Shown here in pieces: positions 10,572 through 19,229 of a stretch of DNA of 64,000 bases. Source of the DNA: Anabaena sp. UHCC 0187 (lineage in GTDB: Bacteria; Cyanobacteriota; Cyanobacteriia; Cyanobacteriales; Nostocaceae); the NCBI RefSeq assembly GCF_009712035.1, contig NZ_VILB01000010.1, positions 65,794-129,793 of the forward strand, given 5' to 3'. Position 1 is the first letter of the stretch. Each line of letters starts with the position of its first letter. The notes under the pieces were generated by a model. The model was given only the letters and a program-made list of their open reading frames with translations, was not told the origin of the DNA and ran no database searches. The position numbers were made by a program, and so were the translations under genes.

Positions 10572-11057
10572 ATGAAATCTTTAATTGCAACTTTCACCGA
10601 AAATTTAGATTTTTCCGAATCAGAAATAGAAGCAATACTTTCCACACCCTTAAATGAGGTGCTAAATTCACCAGCATTAAAACAAGAATTAGACAGTTTA
10701 GATATTAACTTGCTCAAACAAACTTTACCTACAGCAGGTGCAGTTTTAGCTGAACATTTACCACCTTTTTATAATTGGTTAAAAAATGAATTAGGCGTTC
10801 AGAATGTTCCTGACAGTCCAAATCATACAACAAAATGGGTAGTTGGTTTTCTCAACAATCAAGAAAGTATCAATCATCTAGTTGAATTACATCGTCCCGT
10901 ACCCCACGCAGCACTAGAAAAAGCTGTTCCCCGGTTGGTGGGTTTATTTGATGGAGTTGAAGATATAAAAGTGCGTCAAGCATGGGAAAAAGCAGTTGCA
11001 GCACTTTGTTTAGTTTTAGTTGTTGATGCTCGTGAACAGGAAAAACTTGCTAATTAA
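10572..11057 (+). CDS. Conserved hypothetical helical protein
   Basis: A 161-residue soluble protein, predicted mainly alpha-helical and acidic at its N-terminus (FTENLDFSESEIEAIL). It has no signal peptide or membrane helix and no motif that I recognise. It lies 178 bp after sbtB on the same strand; a carbon-uptake role would be guilt by proximity only. Confidence 0.7.
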   Translation: MKSLIATFTENLDFSESEIEAILSTPLNEVLNSPALKQELDSLDINLLKQTLPTAGAVLAEHLPPFYNWLKNELGVQNVPDSPNHTTKWVVGFLNNQESINHLVELHRPVPHAALEKAVPRLVGLFDGVEDIKVRQAWEKAVAALCLVLVVDAREQEKLAN

Positions 11058-11262
11058 AATGTCAGAATCAGGATTAGTAAGATTAAAGGATTAACCGGAT
11101 TAAGAATACATACCTGCTGAAAATTGGCATTGTTGAATCAGGGGATGAATTGAGATTTTGCGATAGACTCAAGAAAGATTCTTTGCGCCTCTGCGCCTTT
11201 GCGTGAGCCTTATTCATCCTGTAAATCCTCAAATCCTGTAAATCCTGATTCAGACAGTCTAT

Positions 11263-12654
11263 CTAAAGTGCGGGACGATGTTGAATCCAAGGATTAGCGG
11301 CTTCTAATTGCGCTGCTAAACTAATTAAAGTAGACTCAGCCGCAGGTTTACCAATTAACTGCACACTTATGGGTAAACCATTACTATCGAAACCGACGGG
11401 AAGGGCGATAGCAGGTAATCCGGTAGCATTCGCTACTGGGCAAGGGGCAACCCAGTTGGCAATTTTGGCAAATGTCTCTTCTGGACTCAAATCTGCCCAT
11501 TCACCTATGCGAATGGGAGAATGTAGATAGACGGGTAATACCAACACATCTACGGTATCAAAAAATGCGATAATTTGCCGGGAGACAATTTGCATTTGGG
11601 AAAGTGCTTGCAGATATTCAGCTACAGAACCATTTTTGGCTAATAACCATTGGTTTAAAGGTTGTAAGGCTTGCGAAGGAATTCCCGCTGCTGCTATTCC
11701 AGCTTGCCAAACCACTATAAATGGTTCGATTAAACTGCTAAAATCTGGGTATTTTTCCTCAACTTGATGTCCAAATTGTGCTAATAATTCGACGGTTTTT
11801 AATACTCCTTGTTTACAGTTAGCGTCAGCTTCTCCAAAGGGCAGAATATTGGTACTAAAGGCAATTTTCAGAGGTTCTAATTTAACTTCAGTTGCGGCCA
11901 GAAATGATGGTTGGGGATCTGGTAGCCAATAAGGATCACCGGTAACATAACCAGAGATCACATCTAACATCGCCGCTGCATCAGCCACTGTGCGGGCAAG
12001 GGGACCATCAACCGCAATACCCCCCAAACGATCGCCTACAGGGGCTTTAGAGACTCTTCCTCTGGCTGGTTTGATGCCGACAACACCACAACAAGCCGCT
12101 GGACCACGCACTGAACCACCACCATCTGAACCTTGGGCAATCGCACTTAATCCCGCTGCTACTGATGCTGCTGCACCACCACTAGAACCACCAGGAGTAT
12201 ATTCTAAATTCCAAGGGTTTCTCGCTGGGGGAAATCCCGCAGGTTCACTGTAAGGATAAGAACCTAATTCTGACGTTGCGGTTTTACCAAGAATAATAAA
12301 ACCAGCTTGTTTAATTCTTGTAACTACACCATCATCATGATTAGCAATATTATTTAACAGTGCCGGATTTCCGTAAGTACAAGTAACACCTGCAACCGCA
12401 CTCAAGTCTTTAATAGAAATTGGCACACCAAAAAATGGCGGTAATTCTGAAGTTGTTGTCAGTAATTCTGTTTTATTTTTAGCATCAGCAATGGCTAAAT
12501 CTGCCGTGACTGTAAAATAACTACCTAATTGGGGATTTAAGCGTTCGATTCTTTCTAAATATACTTCCACCAACTCTAGAGGTGACACTTCCCGCAGACG
12601 GATCAATTGTGCTAACTCTAAAGCTGGGGTAAAAGCTAAATCATTGTTATTCAT
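11263..12654 (-). CDS. Amidase of the amidase-signature family
   Basis: A 463-residue amidase-signature enzyme. The Ser-cisSer-Lys triad is visible: Lys82 in PISIKDLS, Ser157 in PGGSSGG and Ser181 in GSDGGGSVRGPAA. The C-terminal part has the usual GLPAIALPVGF segment. Members hydrolyse amides in the cytoplasm. GatA, the glutaminyl-tRNA amidotransferase subunit, belongs to the same family but is slightly longer and normally has a different C-terminal signature, so I call this a general amidase with unknown substrate. ATG at 12654. It stands alone, with tRNA-His 100 bp upstream on the same strand. Confidence 0.9.
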   Translation of the reverse strand: MNNNDLAFTPALELAQLIRLREVSPLELVEVYLERIERLNPQLGSYFTVTADLAIADAKNKTELLTTTSELPPFFGVPISIKDLSAVAGVTCTYGNPALLNNIANHDDGVVTRIKQAGFIILGKTATSELGSYPYSEPAGFPPARNPWNLEYTPGGSSGGAAASVAAGLSAIAQGSDGGGSVRGPAACCGVVGIKPARGRVSKAPVGDRLGGIAVDGPLARTVADAAAMLDVISGYVTGDPYWLPDPQPSFLAATEVKLEPLKIAFSTNILPFGEADANCKQGVLKTVELLAQFGHQVEEKYPDFSSLIEPFIVVWQAGIAAAGIPSQALQPLNQWLLAKNGSVAEYLQALSQMQIVSRQIIAFFDTVDVLVLPVYLHSPIRIGEWADLSPEETFAKIANWVAPCPVANATGLPAIALPVGFDSNGLPISVQLIGKPAAESTLISLAAQLEAANPWIQHRPAL

Positions 12655-12755
12655 TATAAATCTGCCAATCTAAATAGTTACTTTAGCAGGATTTTTGAGA
12701 ATTATCTTTTTTAATTCATAACAACTGTGAAATCACAGATCATATAATCTAATAG

Positions 12756-12829
12756 GGCGAACGATGGGGATCGAACCCACGAATGGTGGTACCACAAACC
12801 ACTGCCTTAACCACTTGGCTACGCTCGCC
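12756..12829 (-). tRNA. trnH: tRNA-His (GTG)
   Basis: The reverse complement folds as a cloverleaf with anticodon loop TTGTGGT, anticodon GTG, between GTGGT/ACCAC stems. The T loop is TTCGATC. The acceptor stem has the extra G(-1) paired with C73, the histidine identity element, so the gene is 74 nt. CCA is not encoded. Confidence 0.95.
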
Positions 12830-12953
12830 ATTTAACTCACTTCCTGAGTATAGCACTACCTCTAGAAAATAATCAAGCTTTTTTCGCCAGAAATTAGATA
12901 ATTTTCTTGGTAGTCTTTAAAAGACTAATAACTATACCAGATCAGGCTAGAAT

Positions 12954-13334
12954 ATGAAACCTTTGACTATTCTTATATGTGTAGGAGCAGCGAGCGTTAC
13001 CATCCTGGGCGCAATTATGGCGAAAACCAATCCTAACCAGCCTGAATATGAACAGTATGCAATCCAAAAGCTGACGACATACTTAGAAGCTGATGTCTGT
13101 AAAAAAACACCGAGCTTTCTAGAAAAATTAATCAAAGTTAATTGTCAAGAATTGCTTAAATCCGCCACACCACACATCAAAGAACTAATTACCACCACAA
13201 CTAACCGCCAAGATTATATGATCTTTAGTATTTACCGCACGGAAATTAAACTTGATTCTTGGATACCAGGATACAAGTTTGAAACAGTGGGAGCATTGAA
13301 TCAATTTTATACTTACAATGCTGAAGAAAAATAA
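12954..13334 (+). CDS. DUF4359 family protein, membrane-anchored or secreted
   Basis: A 126-residue protein starting MKPLTILICVGAASVTILGA, an N-terminal hydrophobic segment (residues 4-22) that serves as a signal or anchor. The mature part (TNPNQPEYEQYAIQKLTTYL, a Cys in EADVCKK, ending VGALNQFYTY) fits the cyanobacterial DUF4359 family as I remember it. Two Cys residues in the mature part could form a disulfide outside the cytoplasm. Function unknown. Confidence 0.75.
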   Translation: MKPLTILICVGAASVTILGAIMAKTNPNQPEYEQYAIQKLTTYLEADVCKKTPSFLEKLIKVNCQELLKSATPHIKELITTTTNRQDYMIFSIYRTEIKLDSWIPGYKFETVGALNQFYTYNAEEK

Positions 13335-13386
13335 ATCAGCATAAATCAGATCAAGACTTAAGATACAAGTAGTCCTGGAAAATAAC

Positions 13387-13495
13387 TACTACCGCAGGGC
13401 GGAATTAAAAATTAAAAATTAAAAATTAAAAAAGCTGATTGTATAAGCTTTTCAGAGATTTTTAATGGTTGGTTGATTTACGCCGTTGTGTACTA
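13387..13495. repeat. MITE-like repeat, copy 1 of 3
   Basis: About 109 bp bounded by imperfect inverted ends: TACTACCGCAGGGCGGAA at the left and TTACGCCGTTGTGTACTA at the right (12 of 18 paired). The inside has an ATTAAAA tandem run, then AGCTTTT and a TTTTTAATGGTTGGTTGA segment shared with the copies at 27423-27532 and 51572-51673. It has no ORF. It ends 8 bp before the kinase-GUN4 start, so it forms that gene's leader. Confidence 0.75.
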
Positions 13496-13502
13496 CTATG
13501 TG

Positions 13503-14852
13503 ATGAGTTTTTGTACTAACTGTCTGTATCCGCAAAATCCCGATAATGCGCGGTTTTGTCTCAAATGTGGTAAACCGCTGTTACTTAAAGATCGCTATCG
13601 TCCCCTTTATCCTCTAGGTCAGGGTGGTTTTGGCAGGACATTATTAGGAGTGGATGAGCATATCCCCTCTCAACCTCAATGCGTAATTAAACAACTCTGT
13701 TTTCCTGAAGAGAATCCAGCCAGTTTTCAAAAAGCTGTGGATTTATTTCGTCAAGAAGCAGTGCGTTTAGATGAGTTGCGTCATCCCCAAATTCCCCAAC
13801 TATTGGCACATTTTGAACAGGAAAATAAGTTATATTTAATACAAGAATTAATTACAGGCCAGACATTAGCGCAGGAATTGGAGCAGCAAGGGGTTTTTAA
13901 TCAGGGTAAAATCCAGAAACTACTGCAAGATTTATTACCTGTGTTGGAATTTGTGCATATTCATCATGTCATTCACAGAGATATTAAGCCGGAAAATATT
14001 ATGCGAAAATCCCCAGGAGGAGATTTAGTTTTGATTGATTTTGGTGTTGCTAAATTTATTTCTGCCACTGGGATGATGAAAACAGGGACAACCATTGGTA
14101 GTCCTGAATATATGGCTCCTGAACAAATACGCGGTAAGGTATTACCAGCTAGTGATCTTTATAGTTTGGGTGTTAGTTGTATTCAACTCTTGACGGGGAT
14201 TTCTCCCTTTGATTTATATGATGACACAAGCGATCGCTGGGTTTGGCGAGACTATTTACCTCCAGAAAATCATATTACATCCCATCTAAGTGAAATTATT
14301 GATAAACTTATTCATAATGCCCTGGCTCAACGTTACAAATCTGCTCAAGAAGTCCTAGCTGCAATAGAAATAAAAACCCAACCAGCACAAAAACAGCAAC
14401 TTAATACTCTTCGTTCTGATACTGGTGTCAATTACCAAAAGTTACGTGATTTCCTGGTCTGGAAACAGTGGGAAAAGGCAGATAAAGAAACTTGGGCGTT
14501 AATGTGTCAAGCTTTATCTAAACGCATAGGTAGTTATTTATCTAATAGTGATTTAGAAAGTTTACCTTGTCAGGATTTTCAAATAATTGACCAATTGTGG
14601 ACAAAATATAGCCAAGGACATTTTGGTTTTAGTATCCAAACCCAAATTTATCATACCTGTGATAGCGACTATGGACAATTCTGCGCTACGGTAGGTTGGT
14701 ATTTGCCCTATTCTACTTCTGTCCGTCAACAATTATCTTTTAAGTTATCAGCACCAACAGGCCATTTACCTTCTCACTTTTGGGTTAGTGGTAATCAGTT
14801 AGGAAGACACATGAAAGCATTAGCGGCAAAGGTAACAAGCTGTTACAATTAA
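13503..14852 (+). CDS. Serine/threonine kinase with zinc ribbon and C-terminal GUN4 domain
   Basis: A 449-residue fusion. Residues 3-25 form a zinc ribbon (CTNC...CLKCG). Residues 32-290 form a Hanks-type kinase: LGQGGFG as P-loop, CVIKQL with the ATP-binding Lys, VIHRDIKPENI as catalytic loop and LIDFGVAK as DFG motif, so it should be active. Residues about 318-445 form a GUN4 domain (LRDFLVWKQWEKADKETW, IDQLWTKYSQGHFGFSIQ). GUN4 domains bind porphyrins and stimulate magnesium chelatase. I infer a kinase that senses tetrapyrrole state; siroheme-pathway genes lie directly downstream. I chose the ATG at 13503 rather than 13473 because the zinc ribbon begins there, although no ribosome binding site is clear. 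Confidence 0.88.
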   Translation: MSFCTNCLYPQNPDNARFCLKCGKPLLLKDRYRPLYPLGQGGFGRTLLGVDEHIPSQPQCVIKQLCFPEENPASFQKAVDLFRQEAVRLDELRHPQIPQLLAHFEQENKLYLIQELITGQTLAQELEQQGVFNQGKIQKLLQDLLPVLEFVHIHHVIHRDIKPENIMRKSPGGDLVLIDFGVAKFISATGMMKTGTTIGSPEYMAPEQIRGKVLPASDLYSLGVSCIQLLTGISPFDLYDDTSDRWVWRDYLPPENHITSHLSEIIDKLIHNALAQRYKSAQEVLAAIEIKTQPAQKQQLNTLRSDTGVNYQKLRDFLVWKQWEKADKETWALMCQALSKRIGSYLSNSDLESLPCQDFQIIDQLWTKYSQGHFGFSIQTQIYHTCDSDYGQFCATVGWYLPYSTSVRQQLSFKLSAPTGHLPSHFWVSGNQLGRHMKALAAKVTSCYN

Positions 14853-14903
14853 TCAAATTTAGTCATTGGTAATTGGTAATTGGGAAATTTTTCTCCTGTG
14901 TTT

Positions 14904-14934
14904 CCCAGTCCCCAGTCCCCAGTCCCCAGTCCCC
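14904..14934. repeat. Heptanucleotide tandem repeat (CCCCAGT)
   Basis: About 4.4 copies of CCCCAGT directly before the chelatase start codon. The same unit recurs at 39722-39772 and 47589-47664. These are short tandemly repeated repetitive sequences typical of heterocystous cyanobacteria. Confidence 0.85.
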
Positions 14935-14938
14935 AAAT

Positions 14939-15682
14939 ATGCAAATTAACAACTTTACAGCTTATCTTTTAGTATCTCACGGGAGTCGTGATCCTCGTCC
15001 TGATCTGGCTATGCAGCAATTAGCTGGGCTTTTGAGTGAGATGTTACCCCAAGGTGAAAATTTCGTAGGTGTTGCTACCCTAGAGGCTAATATTCAACCT
15101 TTACATCTGCAAATTCAAGATTTTGCTGATCGTGTTCAGGCTTTTGGCTGTAAAAGGGTGCAAATTATCCCCCTATTTTTGTTACCGGGATTTCATGTGA
15201 TGACTGATATTCCCGCAGAAATCGCCCTTGCAGAACAGGCTATAACTGAAGGAATGACAATAGAATTGCGTCCTTATGTTGGTAGTTATCCTGGTTTAGC
15301 CAAGTTTTTCACGAGGATGATGATGACAGTAACATCTGATGTATCAATTATTTTAGCTCATGGTAGCCGTCGGGCTGATTCTCATACCTCTGTGGAAAAT
15401 ATAGCAGCTACGGTGGGCGCAGTTACGGCTTATTGGTCTGTACCTCCGAGTCTAGAAGTCAGAGTACAGGAATTGATAGCCGCTGGTTATGGACAAATTG
15501 CGATTTTCCCCTATTTTTTATTTACAGGTGGCATCACTGATGCGATCGCTCTGGCAGTAAAAACGCTAGAATTACAATTTCCATCGGTAACTTTTCAACT
15601 CGCGCAACCTCTAGGAACAAGTCGAGAATTTGCTGATTTAATCTGGGATTTCATTAAAGAAGAGGAAAAAGTTTTTGGGTAA
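14939..15682 (+). CDS. Sirohydrochlorin chelatase (SirB/CbiX family)
   Basis: A 247-residue chelatase of the two-domain CbiX/SirB type, which inserts iron or cobalt into sirohydrochlorin on the way to siroheme or cobalamin. Two homologous halves each carry a metal-binding His motif: LLVSHGSRDPRPD near residue 10 and IILAHGSRRADSH near residue 138. A further His sits in LLPGFHVMTD. The start at 14939 places MQINNFTAYLLVSHGSR at the N-terminus; the upstream extension would be CCCCAGT repeat code. The stop overlaps the methyltransferase start by 8 bp, so the two are translationally coupled. Confidence 0.85.
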   Translation: MQINNFTAYLLVSHGSRDPRPDLAMQQLAGLLSEMLPQGENFVGVATLEANIQPLHLQIQDFADRVQAFGCKRVQIIPLFLLPGFHVMTDIPAEIALAEQAITEGMTIELRPYVGSYPGLAKFFTRMMMTVTSDVSIILAHGSRRADSHTSVENIAATVGAVTAYWSVPPSLEVRVQELIAAGYGQIAIFPYFLFTGGITDAIALAVKTLELQFPSVTFQLAQPLGTSREFADLIWDFIKEEEKVFG

Positions 15683-16430
15683 AGTTTATTTAGTTGGTGC
15701 TGGGCCTGGAGATCCTGGACTCATGACTCTCAAGGGAAAAGGTTTATTAGCCTGTGCAGATGTCGTTATCTATGATGCTTTGGTGAGTCCAGAAGTGCTG
15801 GAAATGATCAATCCTGAAGCAGAACAAATCAATGCGGGTAAACGCATGGGTAGACATTCACTGTTACAGGAAGTCACTACCCAATTACTGATTGAGAAAG
15901 CAGAAAATCATGCCATAGTTGTCCGGCTTAAAGGTGGTGATCCTTTTATCTTCGGTCGTGGTGGGGAAGAAATGGCAGAATTGGTAGCCGCAGGGATTTC
16001 CGTGGAAGTTGTGCCAGGGATTACATCAGGAATCGCCGCAGCGGCCTATGCTGGTATTCCTTTAACCCATCGGCTTTATAGTTCTTCGGTAACTTTTGTA
16101 ACTGGACATGAATCCGCTGGTAAGTATAAACCCCAGGTAAATTGGCAAGCCATCGCTCACGGTTCAGAAACTATAGTTATTTATATGGGTATTCACAATT
16201 TACCCTACATTATTGAACAGTTTACTCTAGCTGGGTTGAGTTTAGATACACCCATTGCCCTAATCCGTTGGGGAACTCGGCCAGAACAGGAAGAATTAAT
16301 TGGTGAATTGGGGACAATTGTGGCACAAGTGGAAGCAAAGGGATTTCTTGCTCCAGCAATAGCGGTAATTGGTGCAGTTGTTAAAATGCACGGTATATTA
16401 TCCGGTAAAGAAAGAAAATTCAATAAGTAA
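15675..16430 (+). CDS. cobA: Uroporphyrinogen-III C-methyltransferase
   Basis: A 251-residue SAM-dependent enzyme that methylates uroporphyrinogen III at C2 and C7 to precorrin-2, the branch point to siroheme and cobalamin. Signature motifs are VGAGPGDPGLMTLKG (residues 6-20), VRLKGGDPFIFGRGGEE and VVPGITSGIAAAAYAGIPLT. It begins at TTG within the last codons of the chelatase gene and lacks the CysG dehydrogenase/ferrochelatase domain, as usual in cyanobacteria. Its TAA overlaps the next ATG by one base (TAATG), coupling it to the toxin-like gene. Confidence 0.95.
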   Translation: MGKVYLVGAGPGDPGLMTLKGKGLLACADVVIYDALVSPEVLEMINPEAEQINAGKRMGRHSLLQEVTTQLLIEKAENHAIVVRLKGGDPFIFGRGGEEMAELVAAGISVEVVPGITSGIAAAAYAGIPLTHRLYSSSVTFVTGHESAGKYKPQVNWQAIAHGSETIVIYMGIHNLPYIIEQFTLAGLSLDTPIALIRWGTRPEQEELIGELGTIVAQVEAKGFLAPAIAVIGAVVKMHGILSGKERKFNK

Positions 16431-16720
16431 TGAATTTTGTTTACCAAACCCAGGGAATTGAGTTTGAATGGGATATAAATAAGGCCGAGAGCAATTTTGT
16501 TAAACATGGTGTTAGATTTGAAGAAGCAGTAGAAGCATTTTTTGATCCTTTTTATCAAGAAGGAGATGCTAGTGCTAATAATGAAGAACGGAATTTTATT
16601 TTGGGATATTCATTATCACAACGTTTACTATTAGTTGTTTATGTAGAACGACAAACCAGAAACAGAATTATTTCTGCTCGTCTAGCGACAAAACCCGAAA
16701 GGAGATTATATGAGCAATAA
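16430..16720 (+). CDS. brnT: BrnT-family (DUF497) toxin
   Basis: A 96-residue protein with the BrnT/DUF497 pattern: FEWDINKAESNFVKHGVRFE at residues 12-31, then a variable acidic middle, ending IISARLATKPERRLYEQ. BrnT toxins have a RelE-like fold and cut RNA; the WDxxKxxxNxxKHGVxFEEA motif and the final R-R-Y segment are conserved. It begins at TAATG on the methyltransferase stop and overlaps the downstream antitoxin-like gene by 11 bp. Function is inferred from the family. Confidence 0.85.
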   Translation: MNFVYQTQGIEFEWDINKAESNFVKHGVRFEEAVEAFFDPFYQEGDASANNEERNFILGYSLSQRLLLVVYVERQTRNRIISARLATKPERRLYEQ

Positions 16721-17003
16721 TGAAGAAATGAAATTACAATTGCGTCCTCGTTTCACAGAAGTTCTTTCCATCAAAATACCCACAGATACTTTAGCATCAC
16801 TAGAAGAAGTAGCTGTTAATAAAGATATGTCTATAGAAGCTTTGCTGAAATTTTATATCGGACAAGGTTTACGAGAAGATATAGCCAAATTATTTAATGA
16901 ACGATTATTAAATACAACTGTGGAAGTTTTGTCACGTCATATTGAATCTCAGGAAGAAGTTTCTAAAATTATCCAAGAAATTAAGGCTGAAACAATTAGA
17001 TAA
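16710..17003 (+). CDS. Putative cognate antitoxin of BrnT
   Basis: A 97-residue protein overlapping brnT by 11 bp. Residues 12-50 (LRPRFTEVLSIKIPTDTLAS and MSIEALLKFYIGQGL) look like a ribbon-helix-helix DNA-binding fold, followed by an acidic helical tail (HIESQEEVSKIIQEIKAETI). BrnA antitoxins usually put the RHH at the C-terminus, so this is a non-standard partner. The assignment rests on the overlap and the fold pattern. Autorepression of the pair is expected, but their promoter would have to lie inside cobA or further upstream. Confidence 0.7.
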   Translation: MSNNEEMKLQLRPRFTEVLSIKIPTDTLASLEEVAVNKDMSIEALLKFYIGQGLREDIAKLFNERLLNTTVEVLSRHIESQEEVSKIIQEIKAETIR

Positions 17004-17022
17004 ATTAGATATCTGGAAACTT

Positions 17023-18102
17023 TCACACAATATGCTGAAAAATAATTTTCAGTAAATCCCCTTGGGAAAAAGGTTTTTCTAAATAGCCATTAGCTTTGAC
17101 AAATTTGGCTTTTGCTCTATTTCTTAATCCCATTCTTTCTGTCATTAAAATTACCGGAGTATTTTTATAATTTGTGTGTTTCCGTAATAAGGAACAGATT
17201 TCATAACCATCTAAATCAGGCATTTCTACATTTAGTAAAATGATATCTGGTTGCACGCGCAAAATTTCCATTAAAGCCTGGGAAGAGTCCATGAATTTAA
17301 TAATAGAAAATATTTTCTCATCTAAAAAATCTTCTATAGTATTTAATATGTTATAATCATCGTCTACACAAAAAATACTGCATTTCTTTCTCTCAGTCAC
17401 TGGGGAGTTGATAGGTTGCTTGATATTTGGCTCAAAATCAACTTGATCAGTATTGCCTTTGGTTAATTGTTCCTGATCTTTTTTGTGTGCTTCTGGTTGA
17501 TGATAAGTTTCAAAATTGAGATTTTCTTGAATATTAACTTTTACCCCTGTTTGACATTGTTCCACTAAAGTTCTTAAGTTTAAATGACAAAACTTAGGCA
17601 AATTATCTAAAAAAGTATGGGGAACGAACTCATAACTACCATATTCTAAATCTAGTAATGATTCTAAAACTTCTAATGCTAATTGTTCAATTAATAAAGC
17701 AGCTTGAAAGTGACTAATATATTTTTGATTAACTAACCAACAAATAGCTAAATAATCAGGATTGGGGATGGACTGATTCTCAATGTCTTTTTCAAAAATC
17801 ATCCGTACCTGTTCATTAATACCCAGAGGAAGAGTAGAAATTTGCTGACTTAACCTCTGTAAGTTACGGTAAAGAGGTTCAAACATTTCCTCTGAGTAAC
17901 CAGCATATATTAGTTTGCCTTGATCCATATATATTGACCATGCACCAGACTCACTAAATACTTGCAAACAACCAGTAAAGGAGTCATTAGTAATCTTCTT
18001 TAATAAGGTAATTGGTTGTAGCTTTTGGAAGAATCTATATCTACTAATAGGAATTGTGTTCATGTTCTGACATTGATCATTAAATTTTTCTTTCATGATC
18101 AT
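17023..18102 (-). CDS. PatA-like response regulator (PATAN + REC)
   Basis: A 359-residue protein with an N-terminal PATAN/DUF4388 domain (about residues 15-195; SFTGCLQVFSESGAWSIYMD, YISHFQAALLIEQLALEVLE), a polar linker and a C-terminal receiver (about 240-359). PATAN-REC proteins include PatA of Anabaena (heterocyst pattern) and phototaxis regulators. The receiver keeps its acidic pocket (FCVDDDYN), Thr (ILMTER) and Lys (YLEKPF), but the phospho-acceptor position near residue 290 reads IILLNVEMPDLDG, with Asn (codon AAT) in place of Asp. Control without phosphorylation is therefore likely. No partner kinase is adjacent. Confidence 0.85.
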   Translation of the reverse strand: MIMKEKFNDQCQNMNTIPISRYRFFQKLQPITLLKKITNDSFTGCLQVFSESGAWSIYMDQGKLIYAGYSEEMFEPLYRNLQRLSQQISTLPLGINEQVRMIFEKDIENQSIPNPDYLAICWLVNQKYISHFQAALLIEQLALEVLESLLDLEYGSYEFVPHTFLDNLPKFCHLNLRTLVEQCQTGVKVNIQENLNFETYHQPEAHKKDQEQLTKGNTDQVDFEPNIKQPINSPVTERKKCSIFCVDDDYNILNTIEDFLDEKIFSIIKFMDSSQALMEILRVQPDIILLNVEMPDLDGYEICSLLRKHTNYKNTPVILMTERMGLRNRAKAKFVKANGYLEKPFSQGDLLKIIFQHIV

Positions 18103-18296
18103 TTAATCACTAGATTTGACAACGGTTTTGAATTCTTATTCTTGAATTCTTTCTTTTAGGTTACTATATATTTTTTAGATGAATAAAAAAGTATGTTAAA
18201 GCTATGATGAAAAAATGAAGTATAGAAGTTCTCCTGGAACACTTTTAATGTTTAATCTCCATGTTTCTTAAATCACCCATTACTTAATACCCCATC

Positions 18297-19229
18297 GTGT
18301 CTGCAATTAATATCCAAGTTCCCGAAAATACTGATCGCCTAGATCGCTACTTATCCCAAGAGTTATCAGATTTATCCCGTTCTCGCATCCAGCAGTTAAT
18401 AGAACAGGGTCATGTGCAAGTTAATGATACAGTTTGCACATCTAAGAAGATTAATCTCAAAACAGGCGATCGCATTATTCTCGAAATTCCCGCCATCCAA
18501 CCTTTAGCACTAATCGCCGAGAATATTCCCCTAGATATCCTTTATGAAGATGATGAGTTAATCATTCTCAATAAACCCGCTGGTTTGGTGGTTCATCCCG
18601 CACCCGGCCATCCTGACGGAACTTTAGTCAATGCTATCTTGGCACACTGTCCCAATTTACCGGGCATCGGTGGTGTGCAACGGCCGGGAATAGTCCATCG
18701 TTTAGACAAGGATACAACGGGAGCGATTGCGATCGCTAAAACAGACCTAGCTTATCAACATCTACAAGCACAACTACAAGCAAAAACCGCCAGAAGAGAA
18801 TATTTAGGTTTAATTTACGGTGTTCCCAAAACAGAAACCGGAATTATAGACTTACCCATTGGTCGCAATCCCCAAGACCGCAAAAGAATGGCCATTGTTT
18901 CCATAGAAGATGGTGGACGGAATGCAGTCACTCACTGGCGAGTAAAAGAACGCTTTGGAAACTACACATTAATCCACTTTCAACTCGAAACAGGCCGGAC
19001 CCATCAAATTCGCGTCCACAGCGCCAAAATGGGTCATCCTATCGTTGGCGACCCAATTTATAGTTCTGGTCATTCCCTCGGCGTAAATTTGCCAGGACAA
19101 GCATTACACGCTTGGAAACTCCAGCTACAACATCCCGTTTCTGGAAACTTGGTGGAAGTGACAGCACCCCTTCCCCGCAGCTTCGCAACTTTACTGGAAG
19201 TATTGCGCCGTCGCAGCGGTCTTTATTAA
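18297..19229 (+). CDS. rluD: RluD-type 23S rRNA pseudouridine synthase
   Basis: A 310-residue protein starting at GTG. Residues 10-75 are an S4 RNA-binding domain (TDRLDRYLSQELSDLSRSRI). The catalytic part carries GIVHRLDKDTTGAIAIAKT with the nucleophilic Asp, and GRTHQIRVH. The family makes pseudouridines in helix 69 of 23S rRNA. The exact target (RluD or a paralogue) cannot be told from sequence. Its C-terminus is 619 bp upstream of cpcB, on the same strand. Confidence 0.92.
   Translation: MSAINIQVPENTDRLDRYLSQELSDLSRSRIQQLIEQGHVQVNDTVCTSKKINLKTGDRIILEIPAIQPLALIAENIPLDILYEDDELIILNKPAGLVVHPAPGHPDGTLVNAILAHCPNLPGIGGVQRPGIVHRLDKDTTGAIAIAKTDLAYQHLQAQLQAKTARREYLGLIYGVPKTETGIIDLPIGRNPQDRKRMAIVSIEDGGRNAVTHWRVKERFGNYTLIHFQLETGRTHQIRVHSAKMGHPIVGDPIYSSGHSLGVNLPGQALHAWKLQLQHPVSGNLVEVTAPLPRSFATLLEVLRRRSGLY

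Noticed and set aside
11990-12253. 87-codon plus-strand ORF
   Set aside because: Antisense to the conserved amidase signature region.
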